Shown piece by piece: positions 24,121-31,860 of a stretch of DNA of 41,479 nt. Position numbers and translations under genes: made by a program. The stretch is from JAVKEN01 sp040221415. Its GTDB lineage: Bacteria; Pseudomonadota; Alphaproteobacteria; Rickettsiales; JABSSG01. The notes under the pieces were generated by a model. It had not been told where the DNA came from, searched no databases, and saw only the letters and a program-made list of their open reading frames with translations. The stretch is taken from the NCBI GenBank assembly GCA_040221415.1, contig JAVKEN010000026.1:1-41479 (forward strand). The letters run 5' to 3'. Numbering within the stretch: position 1 is the first letter of the stretch; every line of letters starts with the position of its first letter.

Positions 24121-24846
24121 ATGAGTGATCTAGGCAAGCCGCTGGGACTATTAAGAATCAAATTATTCTTATACGTTTCTTATCATCTAAGTGATAATAC
24201 ATATAGATATAAGAAAGTTGGGTTATCTTCGCAAATTCGTCCTAAAGAAATAATAAAAAATGTATTAGATAATTTTTTTAAAAATTATTACCATATTTTG
24301 AATGATTCAAATTTGTCTCAATTAGAGTTCTTCACTGATTTAGGAGATCAAAAAATTTATTCTGTAGCAGAAAAATGTCTAGACGAAATAAGTTTTTTTA
24401 ATTTCTTCTCAGACTCAATTCAACAAGATTACTATAATTTTATTACACTTAATAAGCTAGAATTCTCTAAGTATTTATCCTTTTATAAATCAAGAAGCTT
24501 ACCTATTAAAAATATTAAAAGCTATCCTTACCAACTAGATGATAATTCTGTATCAGGACATTCTATGAAACCAGACATAGATCTTTTTGATAAGCTTATG
24601 AGATTTACTAAATATCCCATTATTACCAAAAGTGGTAGAAGAGTATTTCTCACTCAATTACAAGCTAATCTTTTAATAGGATTCATAAAAGGACTCTCTT
24701 ATCACGAAATAGAGAGCATATTAGGAATCAAGAAAAAAGCTTCAGAAACCTATCTGAGAAATTTAAAGGCAAAAACAAATTTTAACAACAGACAAGAGAT
24801 ATTAAGAGCTTTCATAAAGCAAAACCCATGGGTAATTAATGAATAG
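24121..24846 (+). CDS. Regulator B1: unknown N-domain plus LuxR-type (GerE) HTH
   Basis: A 241-residue regulator. Residues ~170-235 form a LuxR/GerE helix-turn-helix: LTQLQANLLIGFIKGLSYHE, then GIKKKASETYLRNLKAKTN. The ~165-residue N-domain (NTYRYKKVG, QLEFFTDLGDQKIYSVAEK, YLSFYKSRSLP) is shared with B2 (28805-29527) but not with any sensor domain I know. It is shorter than the autoinducer-binding-like domain of the neighbours at 24839, 27040 and 33821. The HTH is roughly 60% identical to that of B2. Its end overlaps the start of the next regulator by 8 bp, so B1 and C are translated together. Confidence 0.85.
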   Translation: MSDLGKPLGLLRIKLFLYVSYHLSDNTYRYKKVGLSSQIRPKEIIKNVLDNFFKNYYHILNDSNLSQLEFFTDLGDQKIYSVAEKCLDEISFFNFFSDSIQQDYYNFITLNKLEFSKYLSFYKSRSLPIKNIKSYPYQLDDNSVSGHSMKPDIDLFDKLMRFTKYPIITKSGRRVFLTQLQANLLIGFIKGLSYHEIESILGIKKKASETYLRNLKAKTNFNNRQEILRAFIKQNPWVINE

Positions 24847-25658
24847 AAGTGGAGATAACATATATAATCTAAAGCAATTGGTGCTGAATTATTTACCTCT
24901 TATTCAAGAAATCACTACTCCTCTTAAATACATCGGAATACGAACCTTCTCCTATTATTTAATTTCAAAAGAAATGGAAGCAATTTATTTTGCAAATGAC
25001 CTCGAATGGTTAAACAGACATTATGACAGCAACGACGGCATGACTGGGCTAGGAAGGTGCATATTATTTGCTGATGAGAAATACACCTTAAATAAAATAG
25101 TCTATTCCGGTAATCCAAATTACGACTTATTTGCTCCAAACAAACCAATGAACGGCAGTAAAATGTTTGAAAATAATTTATGGAATGCTTGCTGCTTTTA
25201 TGAGAAGAATGACGATGGGTCATATGAATCATTCAATTTCTTTGCCGGGAATGACAGAATAATCATGCCTGAGATTTATAAAAAACATGAAGATAAATTC
25301 AGAAAATTCATGAGCTATTTTAGGACTAGTATATGGCCTATCTTAAACAATTTAGACAATAAACGTTTTTTTTACGGTAAAACCGATGCTCGATTTTCAT
25401 ATTCCAGAAAAATTCTTAAATAAGAAGCTCAGGCTAGACAGATTATATTTAGATGAGAAAGAAATTATATTGAACGACAATCAGATCAAAATTATTCAGT
25501 GCATCAAGAATGGCACAATGTATAAAAACATTCCAGATACTACTGGAATAAAGTCTCATAATATATCTCCTATTTTAAGATCTCTGAGACTTAAGTTGCA
25601 GGTCGAGAATAATAAAGAATTATTCACAAAAATTTTAGATGGGTTACAAGTGTTATGA
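24839..25658 (+). pseudogene. LuxR-type regulator C split by a frameshift at a T8 run (sensor domain and HTH in different frames)
   Basis: The first frame (24839-25423, 194 residues) is an autoinducer-binding-like domain: YLPLIQEITTPLKYIGIRTF, LWNACCFYEKNDDGSYESFN. The second (25386-25658) gives LNDNQIKIIQCIKNG and IKSHNISPILRSLRLKL, a LuxR-type HTH. Removing one T from the T8 run at 25366-25373 joins them into a 272-residue protein, the length of the intact relatives (279 and 273). The tract may be a phase-variable switch, a recent mutation or a read error. The HTH is more divergent than in its paralogues. The gene overlaps B1 at its start and the MFS gene (ATGA) at its end, so the operon is intact. 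Confidence 0.75.
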
Positions 25659-26854
25659 AGTTTCTATATATTTTTCCTTTATGTTTATCTACGTTTGCTA
25701 ATTACTTTTGCTTCGCTCTGTATATTTTTTACTTAAAAGACATATCGCAGTTCTGCTTTGGCTCATCTGACGGCGAGGCTTTTAAGAATGGCATGATTGT
25801 TTTAACTGCAGGGTTTATCAGTCGTCCTATTGGAGGATTAATCTCAGGTTTGTTTTCTGATGTGAAATCAAAAAAATATACCTACATGGTCATGTTGTGT
25901 CTACTGTCCCTTACATGTGTATATATGTCTTATTTAGAGGAAAATACCAGCTTCATCTCTTTGATTATTGTAAGGCTTATACAAACTATGTGCCTAGGTA
26001 GCGAGTTTACAAACTCAATCTTACTAGCAAAAGAAAATAACAAAAAGAAACAATCTTTTTCTATGTCATTAATTACATCTTCGGGAACATTAGGATGGAT
26101 AATGGCTTCATTTTTCTCAACAAACTATAACTATCATTTAGCGTGGAAACCTCTGTATCTTGCATGTGCTATAATTTTAGCATTTTGTTCATTAATGATT
26201 TTCTTTTTAGATTTTAAACAACATGTAAAAAGAAATCTCTATAAAGTTACAGGTGAGCTCCTATCATATAAAAAACACATTTTATATACTTCTATTTTCG
26301 CAGGAGTCAACGGTTCTTTGTTTTATCTCATTATCGTATATACAAAGATAGTCATCACCTCAAATGGCCATTTTGATGAAAACCAGGCTAGTTTTTTCAT
26401 ATTAATTCTACTTATTTTGTATTCAGTGTTTCTGCCAATATGTGGATACATACTAGATAAATTTTCTGCCATAAACTCTTATTTGGGAGCTCTTTTGTTT
26501 ACTCTTATTTTATTAAACCCTCTTATAACGTCTATTACACAAGCAAATGATATAAAAATAATCTTTATAGAAGGAGCTGTACTCATGATTTTAATGAGCT
26601 TATTAATGGTTTCTTCAATGAGAGTCGTGACATCACTTTTTGAGAGTTGCATTAAATATAGTGGAGTAAGCTTTAGCTATAATTTAGGGAATGCAATTTT
26701 CGGAGGACTGACTCCTTTAATATCATTATTCTTGTTCAAAGAAACGCAGTTTGAAATACTTCCATACTTGCTGTACCAGTTGTTAGTCATATACGCAATA
26801 GTCATCATATATAAGAAAATGGCTGCTCTGCAAAAAACCAAGGTGCTTAGTTAA
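25655..26854 (+). CDS. MFS transporter, ProP/ShiA-like
   Basis: A 399-residue inner-membrane carrier with about twelve hydrophobic segments. AGFISRPIGGLISGLFSDVKSKK spans the loop-2 signature region typical of the proline/betaine (ProP) branch (family form RPLGG-G-x-x-x-D-x-x-G-R-K). It shows weaker conservation here, with D and K kept but the second Gly lost. Intracellular bacteria of the Rickettsiales carry many ProP-like carriers. Its ATG overlaps the TGA of regulator C (ATGA), so expression is coupled to that gene. A solute, osmolyte or signal precursor could be carried; direction and substrate are unknown. Confidence 0.88.
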   Translation: MKFLYIFPLCLSTFANYFCFALYIFYLKDISQFCFGSSDGEAFKNGMIVLTAGFISRPIGGLISGLFSDVKSKKYTYMVMLCLLSLTCVYMSYLEENTSFISLIIVRLIQTMCLGSEFTNSILLAKENNKKKQSFSMSLITSSGTLGWIMASFFSTNYNYHLAWKPLYLACAIILAFCSLMIFFLDFKQHVKRNLYKVTGELLSYKKHILYTSIFAGVNGSLFYLIIVYTKIVITSNGHFDENQASFFILILLILYSVFLPICGYILDKFSAINSYLGALLFTLILLNPLITSITQANDIKIIFIEGAVLMILMSLLMVSSMRVVTSLFESCIKYSGVSFSYNLGNAIFGGLTPLISLFLFKETQFEILPYLLYQLLVIYAIVIIYKKMAALQKTKVLS

Positions 26855-26979
26855 TAAAACAATATTTCTGTCATTTTCTATAATAAGAACAGTTGCAATA
26901 CATTAAATCCCCTTACCTAACTACGTAAATATTACTACTTTACAAGCATGTTTCATTATGATTACTTGTTCACTTAGGG

Positions 26980-27043
26980 TATAATACTAAGAGGTGTATT
27001 TGTGTGTAGCAGGAAATCAAACGCTTTTCACTTAGTTCTGTGA
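26980..27043 (+). promoter_or_regulatory. Promoter and 13-codon leader ORF overlapping the start of regulator D
   Basis: TATAAT at 26980-26985 is a consensus -10 box. A ribosome-site-like AGAGGTG follows and leads to a short ORF from GTG 27002 (product MCSRKSNAFHLVL). Its TGA (27041-27043) overlaps the GTG at 27040 that may start regulator D. The overlap would allow translational coupling or attenuation. The region TTAGGGTATAATACTAAG around the -10 box partly resembles the operator before A1 and A2. Confidence 0.35.
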
Positions 27044-27879
27044 GCAAGAACATGTCGTTTGATACAAACTTTAAAGAAGCGTTTCAATTTTCATCTTTTG
27101 CAGCAAAAGAAGTTAGTGAAATATGCATCCCTTTATCAAGTTTAGGTATTAAATTCTTTAGATTTCTTAGGGTGTATTATGATTATTCTTATCTAACACT
27201 TATGAACGGGTATGATAATTTTCTCAAGAATTATTATGATAACGTTGAAGATTTAGGAAGAATATGGGGTCCAAATGCATGTTACGCTAGAAACAATACA
27301 AAACCTCACTATTTATTATGGCCATCTTCTGCCCCTAAATTTGATCTTAACATGCAGCTCTTTTTTGACTCTGGAATACGTAACGGCATATCCCTTCTAT
27401 ACAGAAGCAAAGACTCTGTGGACATAGTATCCTATGCATTTTGTAACAACACTAATCATACCACAGCAAATAATTTCTTTATAAACAATAGATCTTTTTT
27501 AGAAAAATTTACAATCCATTTTCAAGAGAGAGCCCAACATCTGATAAACCCCGTACAAAGACAAGCATTCGCAAAATTTCCTAAAATATTTGATTTACAT
27601 TACAAAGATAATCCTCTTTTTAAAGATGCAAAGCGATTATATGATCTTTTTGAATTCAAAAAAATAATCACAAATGAACAAGGCAAAATAATTGAACTAA
27701 CCAAAAGGGAAGCTGAATGTCTTGAGTTGATAGCTTTTGGAGAAACCATGAAAGGTGCAGCTTGTACACTAAATATCTCTCCAAGGACTGTTGAGCAACA
27801 TATAAACAGTATAAAAGCTAAATCAAGATCGTGCTACAAATCAGATCTAGTGCGCCTTTATTTTAATGTAAACTCTTAA
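27040..27879 (+). CDS. LuxR-family regulator D (autoinducer-binding-like domain plus HTH)
   Basis: A 279-residue regulator from GTG 27040, or 275 from ATG 27052; neither start has a strong ribosome site. The N-domain (~1-190) has the pattern CIPLSSLGIKFFRFLRVY, HYLLWPSSAPKF and GIRNGISLLYRSKDSVDIVS, seen in LuxR-type sensor domains. The C-terminus holds the GerE HTH: LTKREAECLELIAFGETMKG, then LNISPRTVEQHINSIKAKS. No LuxI-type synthase is in the window, so it would be a solo receptor for an external or unknown ligand. Whether acyl-homoserine lactone is the ligand cannot be told; the Trp/Tyr/Asp pocket residues cannot be aligned with confidence. Confidence 0.87.
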   Translation: MSKNMSFDTNFKEAFQFSSFAAKEVSEICIPLSSLGIKFFRFLRVYYDYSYLTLMNGYDNFLKNYYDNVEDLGRIWGPNACYARNNTKPHYLLWPSSAPKFDLNMQLFFDSGIRNGISLLYRSKDSVDIVSYAFCNNTNHTTANNFFINNRSFLEKFTIHFQERAQHLINPVQRQAFAKFPKIFDLHYKDNPLFKDAKRLYDLFEFKKIITNEQGKIIELTKREAECLELIAFGETMKGAACTLNISPRTVEQHINSIKAKSRSCYKSDLVRLYFNVNS

Positions 27880-27915
27880 ACACTATATGTCGTATGGATT
27901 AGGATAGATGAAATC

Positions 27916-27934
27916 AAGAGAAAGTCTCTTTTTT
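27916..27934 (+). terminator. Probable rho-independent terminator after regulator D
   Basis: AAGAGA-AAG-TCTCTT is a short 6-bp hairpin running straight into a T tract (TCTCTTTTTT). It lies 37 bp after the stop codon. Confidence 0.5.
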
Positions 27935-28108
27935 GATCCACCCAATAATGCAACTTACCCCCAGCAGGAAATCATGTATGATTCTAGCTTCTTGGAATGC
28001 TCTCACTTATATAGCAGTTAACTTGTTTGCTAGTTTAATACTGCTAATTTGATTTCCTCTTGTAGACTGAATGTTTTAGATTTATACAAATAGATATTCA
28101 ACATGATC

Positions 28109-28142
28109 GTGTACGAGTTGAATCTCCTCTCAACTCGTACAC
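28109..28142. repeat. Perfect 13-bp inverted repeat hairpin
   Basis: GTGTACGAGTTGA (28109-28121) and TCAACTCGTACAC (28130-28142) pair perfectly around an 8-nt loop. No T-run follows on either strand, so it is not a standard terminator. It shares TCCTCTCAACT (28125-28135) with the hairpin at 33655-33691. Confidence 0.6.
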
Positions 28143-28164
28143 AACTTCTTATGAATAATCTGTA

Positions 28165-28293
28165 TTAGCTTGACAAGTTAATGTATGGATTGGAAGCACT
28201 TAGTATGTTAAGTTCAGCTGCTATTTGAAACATGAATTCGGGATCATTCTTTTTTAATCGAAACAACACCATTTCATCATCACTACGATTCAT
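28165..28293 (-). CDS. Possible small ORF (42 residues), uncertain
   Basis: ATG 28293 opens a frame with a natural-looking composition (NRSDDEMVLFRLKKNDPEF, then QIAAELNILSASNPYINLSS) that ends at 28165. No ribosome site is visible, and no family is recognised. It could be the remnant of a longer gene or a chance ORF. Confidence 0.25.
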   Translation of the reverse strand: MNRSDDEMVLFRLKKNDPEFMFQIAAELNILSASNPYINLSS

Positions 28294-28326
28294 GAACCAT
28301 TAACAAAATTACTAATTTTAATATTA

Positions 28327-28340
28327 AAGGGTATACCCTT
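28327..28340. promoter_or_regulatory. Perfect palindromic operator upstream of gene A2
   Basis: AAGGGTATACCCTT is a perfect 14-bp palindrome centred ~77 bp before the A2 start. The related AAGGGTTTATACTTT lies at the same distance before A1. Its symmetry and position are what a dimeric LuxR-type activator site would show. Confidence 0.55.
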
Positions 28341-28409
28341 CGTGAATAACTACCTATATTATTGTGTTCTAAATAAGATATTCTGGATATTATCAAGCAT
28401 GAGGTTTAT

Positions 28410-28718
28410 ATGGAAAGAAATAAGCGTTTAAGTAATAATGAATCGTATACAAACCAACATATGTATGACCTTGTAAACGAAGGCTCCGAGCTTCTTCACT
28501 CAGTAAACGTAGAGCTTAATATTTACCAAGAAATATTGGAGGAATTTTCTACATTAGACCAAGATAAACACTTCAAATTAACTAGAAATTTAATAAAAAA
28601 TATAGAGAAATTGTCTATGAAGCTCTTCGAAACAACATATTATTATAAATTATATGCTAAATATGACCTACACAAAGATCTTGATACAGAAAAAACAACT
28701 GCTGTAAATGTGACGTAA
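28410..28718 (+). CDS. Small helical protein A2, paralogue of A1
   Basis: A 102-residue, charged helical protein. It is related over its full length to the product of 22948-23289 (QHMYDLVNEGSELLHSV, ELNIYQEILEEF, KLTRNLIKNIEKLSMKL, YYKLYAKYDLH). The C-terminus is shorter than in A1. There is no signal peptide, membrane segment or Cys. The ribosome site GAGG lies 7 bases upstream, and a palindromic operator lies ~77 bp upstream. It directly precedes regulator B2 with an 86-bp gap, repeating the A-then-B order of the first module but without the phosphoesterase between them. Function is unknown. Confidence 0.75.
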   Translation: MERNKRLSNNESYTNQHMYDLVNEGSELLHSVNVELNIYQEILEEFSTLDQDKHFKLTRNLIKNIEKLSMKLFETTYYYKLYAKYDLHKDLDTEKTTAVNVT

Positions 28719-28804
28719 CTCTTGAAATCTCACTAAAATTAAAAAATATTCATAAAATCATAAAAATTGTGATATTCTGATTGGCGAGAGAGAACATCGT
28801 CACA

Positions 28805-29527
28805 ATGAAAGATATAGTAAGCCATTTGTTGTTTGTTGAGAGCAGGAGTTTCATTCATACTGTATTCAACCCTGTTAACAGTACTTATAGATATGTTTCG
28901 TTTGGTACTCCAGAAGAAAGCAAAAAAATACTAACTTCTATTCTTCAAGAATTAGAACATTATTTCCGTACGTTGCATTGTTATTCAAAGATGACACAGA
29001 TAGAGTTTTATACAGATGTAAGTGGTTATTCCATTTATTCTTTTGCAGAAAAGCAATTTGAGGAAATTCATTTATTTTCTTTCTTACCTAGATCTCAAAT
29101 GAAAAAATTTTATAAATTTGTTATTACAAACAGAGGAAGATTCCTAAAATATATTTCATTTTATAAATCAAAAGCAGAAGATTTATTGAATGCTAGTAAT
29201 TTAAAAAATATGAAATATATAAAAAACCCCTCTCAAATTAAAATTGAGGAGAATACTATAAAGTTCACGGAACCATTTGAGATTCAAAAATATCCAATAA
29301 TAACTAACGGTGGTAGAATTATATTTCTAACACAACTTCAATCTAACCTTTTGTTAGGCTTTCTTAAAGGTTTATCATACAAGGAAATAGAGGTGGAATA
29401 TGGAATAAAACAAAAGGCCGCTGAAACCTATTTTAGGATCATAAGAACCAAGACCAACTATAAAAACAGGCAAGAAATCCTTAACGCTTTCATAAGCCAG
29501 AACAACTGGATGCAATTTGAATTATAA
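28805..29527 (+). CDS. Regulator B2: unknown N-domain plus LuxR-type HTH, paralogue of B1
   Basis: A 240-residue regulator. I chose ATG 28805 over the upstream TTG 28781 because from there the distance to the conserved TYRY (residue 27) is the same as in B1, and GAGAGA lies upstream as a ribosome site. The N-domain shares MTQIEFYTDVSGYSIYSFAE and YISFYKSKAEDLL with B1. The HTH reads LTQLQSNLLLGFLKGLSYKE, then GIKQKAAETYFRIIRTKTN. Both proteins keep KYPIIT-x-x-GR-x-x-FLTQLQ before the HTH, a likely interdomain linker. It follows A2 and ends the plus-strand part of the island. Confidence 0.85.
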   Translation: MKDIVSHLLFVESRSFIHTVFNPVNSTYRYVSFGTPEESKKILTSILQELEHYFRTLHCYSKMTQIEFYTDVSGYSIYSFAEKQFEEIHLFSFLPRSQMKKFYKFVITNRGRFLKYISFYKSKAEDLLNASNLKNMKYIKNPSQIKIEENTIKFTEPFEIQKYPIITNGGRIIFLTQLQSNLLLGFLKGLSYKEIEVEYGIKQKAAETYFRIIRTKTNYKNRQEILNAFISQNNWMQFEL

Positions 29528-29552
29528 AATCTTAACTAGCCCTGAATTATTA

Positions 29553-29708
29553 TTAATTATCGCTTTGAGTGTATGAAACTCTAGAAGCGTGATATTTCTT
29601 TTCGCCCTCTGTTATAATGCCTATTCCAAGTAACAAGTCAAATAAAACAACAGCCATTAGCACCTTTTCTTTTAGTGTGTACTGACGATACACTATGTGT
29701 CTATTCAT
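29553..29708 (-). CDS. Small single-pass membrane protein (51 residues)
   Basis: Starting at ATG 29708, which has a GTGAGGA ribosome site, the product is MNRHIVYRQYTLKEK followed by one hydrophobic helix (VLMAVVLFDLLLGIGIIT) and a polar tail (EGEKKYHASRVSYTQSDN). A longer reading to 29819 exists, but its extra 37 residues look non-coding and have no ribosome site. It lies 126 bp after the Sel1 gene on the same strand. I recognise no family. Confidence 0.5.
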   Translation of the reverse strand: MNRHIVYRQYTLKEKVLMAVVLFDLLLGIGIITEGEKKYHASRVSYTQSDN

Positions 29709-29833
29709 GCTATCCTCACCATTAGCTTTGCCTATAACGAAGACGCTACAACCCTCATTTTTAGATACAATGAATAAAACGCCATATAAATGGAGTGCCC
29801 TCCAAATTTTCTGACACACTCAATTAAAGATAC

Positions 29834-30157
29834 TCACGCATCGCTCTTATTCATTTTTGATAACATGTTTAATACGGTTTTTGCATCATGATAACCGGAT
29901 TTACTTGCTCGCTTCCACCAGTAAAAAGCTTGTTGTATTGAATGCTCAACACCCCTTCCATTATAATACATCCATCCTAAATCAAATTGTGCAGCAGCAA
30001 AATTACTACTTGCAAGATAATAAATCTGCTCATACGCTTCTCTGTACTTGCCTACTGAATAGGTATTAATAGATCGTCTGTATAAAGTTATCAAGTTGTC
30101 ATTTTCGTCCAAATCTTTCAGACCTTGGGAATCGGAATTATTAGAAGTTAATTTCAT
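29834..30157 (-). CDS. Sel1-repeat (TPR-like) small protein
   Basis: A 107-residue protein with one clear Sel1-like repeat: AAQFDLGWMYYNGRGVEHSI, followed by AFYWWKRASKSGYHDAKTVL. A weaker helical pair precedes it (YSVGKYREAYEQIYYLASSN). Sel1 proteins mediate protein-protein contacts and are common among effectors and regulators of intracellular bacteria. ATG 30157 (MKLTSNNSDS), with AGAGGC upstream, is a better start than ATG 30190. There is no signal peptide. A full Sel1 solenoid needs more repeats, so this is a minimal or shortened member. Confidence 0.75.
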   Translation of the reverse strand: MKLTSNNSDSQGLKDLDENDNLITLYRRSINTYSVGKYREAYEQIYYLASSNFAAAQFDLGWMYYNGRGVEHSIQQAFYWWKRASKSGYHDAKTVLNMLSKMNKSDA

Positions 30158-30242
30158 ACCAGCCTCTTTTATAAAATACATTATATACAACCCTAAGTTG
30201 GCTATTTCAAGCTTTTCTTATTATAGGTTGTTATTTATTCTA

Positions 30243-31757
30243 TTAAACGATCATTTGAGAAAGATGGTTTCTAGCAAAACCAGCAGCGTCAGTTATACCC
30301 TTGCCGCCAAAACCATGTGCATAAAATACATTTTTAAAAACCTCTTTTAACACCCCGCTGTTTGTTGAGTTAATAGGACGAGAACAAGGCCTACATGATA
30401 TTGGAATGATTTCACATTCCCTGAAAAGAACCTCTTTTGCATAAAACAAACAATTTAAAGCATGTTCTCTACAAAAACCTGCATGCCCCAAAGTAGCCCC
30501 ACTCGAAGCTTTTACCATGGTATATTTCTTATTCTTATACTTTATAGTGCGGATAGGACTAAAATGAGAATTATTAGAATCCACAGGAACACTTATTTTA
30601 CCTTCAATTAGTAAATAAGAAGAAAAGCCAGTACCAGGAATAATCGTATCAGGATTCATTTGGTATTTTATATTCTTACCCAATTGAAAACTATGATGCG
30701 CACCCAAAGATAAAAAGAGCTTCTTTGTTTTGTATAAAATTTCTTTTTCATGCTGTTTAACTATAATGCCGTAACATTCTTTGTTTTTGAGGATTATCTT
30801 TGAGATGAATCCATTCTCAAGAATCTTGTTGTTTTCAAGGAAAGTACTCAGATAAATAAATAATTCATGGGGTATAATGCCATCTCCAGGCATTCTCCAT
30901 ATACTCCCTCCCTTTCCTAATTCTATTCTAGAACCAGTTATTTTATGATATTCTTTCTCCGATATTTTGTATGGGTAAATACTATATTTTTCTAGCAATT
31001 TAGCCAGTTCATAAAACTCTTTGGTTTCAGATTCATTAAATGCAACTCTTACTGTATCAAGCCTATATTTAAAACCATTTTCTCTTCCAAATTCATCTAA
31101 AATCTCTCCACTTAAAACCGCAAGAGGTATTGTTTGATTGATAATAGTGTCTTTGTTTAGAACCGAACGACATTTATACTTGATCTCATTTATAAGGTAA
31201 CCAACTCCTACTTTAAGTGTGTCCAAATCAAAAAAGCCGCTGGGATGAATCTCTACTATTAGATAATTGTCTTTACAAGGTTTGTCATACCACGAAAAAG
31301 CTAGTCTCATAAGAGTTTTGAATAATATTTTAAATGTAGAAAATTCTTTATCTGTATACATCGGCATAGCATGACTGACATGAAATTGATATGAACTGCC
31401 GTGAGTCGCATTAAGGTGTGACACTTCAGACTCAATAAAGATATTCTCTTTTCTTTTTTTTGCCAAAAAATATGACATCCATTTAGCTGGGAAGCCCCCT
31501 GCACAGATACTATCAACCTTAATGGCTTTATACGAAGATAGAGATATCTCTGAAGAGTCGACTACTTCAATGTTATTAGTGTGATTTCCTTTAATTTTTG
31601 TTCGTTTACCTCCAATAAACTTATATATTTCAGGAAATTGTATTTTGATGGTGCGCATTACTTCCATATCTGGGTTTACCCATGTGAAACCAGTGCTATC
31701 ACCCAGATATCTAGGTCCTCTTTTTATGAAGTGCAAGAAATCTTTATAACTTGACAT
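30243..31757 (-). CDS. FAD-dependent oxidoreductase of the DAO (D-amino-acid dehydrogenase-like) family
   Basis: A 504-residue flavoenzyme-like protein. The C-terminal motif NVFYAHGFGGKGITDAAGFA matches the FAD-binding end of the DAO family. SIWRMPGDGIIPHELFIYLS matches the substrate-domain entry that follows the first Rossmann half. The N-terminal FAD-binding site is degenerate: instead of GxGxxG it reads SICAGGFPAKWMSYFLAKK after ~80 extra residues. This raises doubt about normal FAD binding. SHLNATHGSSYQFHV resembles the usual region after strand two. A strong GAGGGTTAGGG ribosome site precedes the ATG. It is divergent from the sensor gene at 31861. An amino-acid substrate would fit the operon at 2612-5235, but this is inference. 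Confidence 0.7.
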   Translation of the reverse strand: MSSYKDFLHFIKRGPRYLGDSTGFTWVNPDMEVMRTIKIQFPEIYKFIGGKRTKIKGNHTNNIEVVDSSEISLSSYKAIKVDSICAGGFPAKWMSYFLAKKRKENIFIESEVSHLNATHGSSYQFHVSHAMPMYTDKEFSTFKILFKTLMRLAFSWYDKPCKDNYLIVEIHPSGFFDLDTLKVGVGYLINEIKYKCRSVLNKDTIINQTIPLAVLSGEILDEFGRENGFKYRLDTVRVAFNESETKEFYELAKLLEKYSIYPYKISEKEYHKITGSRIELGKGGSIWRMPGDGIIPHELFIYLSTFLENNKILENGFISKIILKNKECYGIIVKQHEKEILYKTKKLFLSLGAHHSFQLGKNIKYQMNPDTIIPGTGFSSYLLIEGKISVPVDSNNSHFSPIRTIKYKNKKYTMVKASSGATLGHAGFCREHALNCLFYAKEVLFRECEIIPISCRPCSRPINSTNSGVLKEVFKNVFYAHGFGGKGITDAAGFARNHLSQMIV

Positions 31758-31860
31758 GCCCTAACCCTCAGTTAATATTTATATATCTGTATATACTATA
31801 GGTTTAATATGTAAATGGTATTTTCGTAATTTTGGTGTAAAATTTGACATAGGATGCAGT

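Larger units (their letters stand above)
27880..28409. other. 530-bp intergenic region with terminator, long hairpin and operator
   Basis: It holds, in order, a probable terminator (27916-27934), a 12-bp sequence AGCAGGAAATCA at 27963-27974 that also occurs at 27008-27019 before regulator D, a 13-bp-stem hairpin (28109-28142), a possible small minus-strand ORF (28165-28293) and the operator of A2 (28327-28340). Confidence 0.6.

Noticed and set aside
28781..28804. TTG 28781 as the start of regulator B2
   Set aside because: ATG 28805 gives exact spacing agreement with B1 and has an upstream purine run as ribosome site.
29760..29820. Sequence GTGTGTCAGAAAATTTGGAGG resembling an insertion-sequence end
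   Set aside because: There is no matching opposite end and no transposase or duplicated target nearby; similarity is from memory only.
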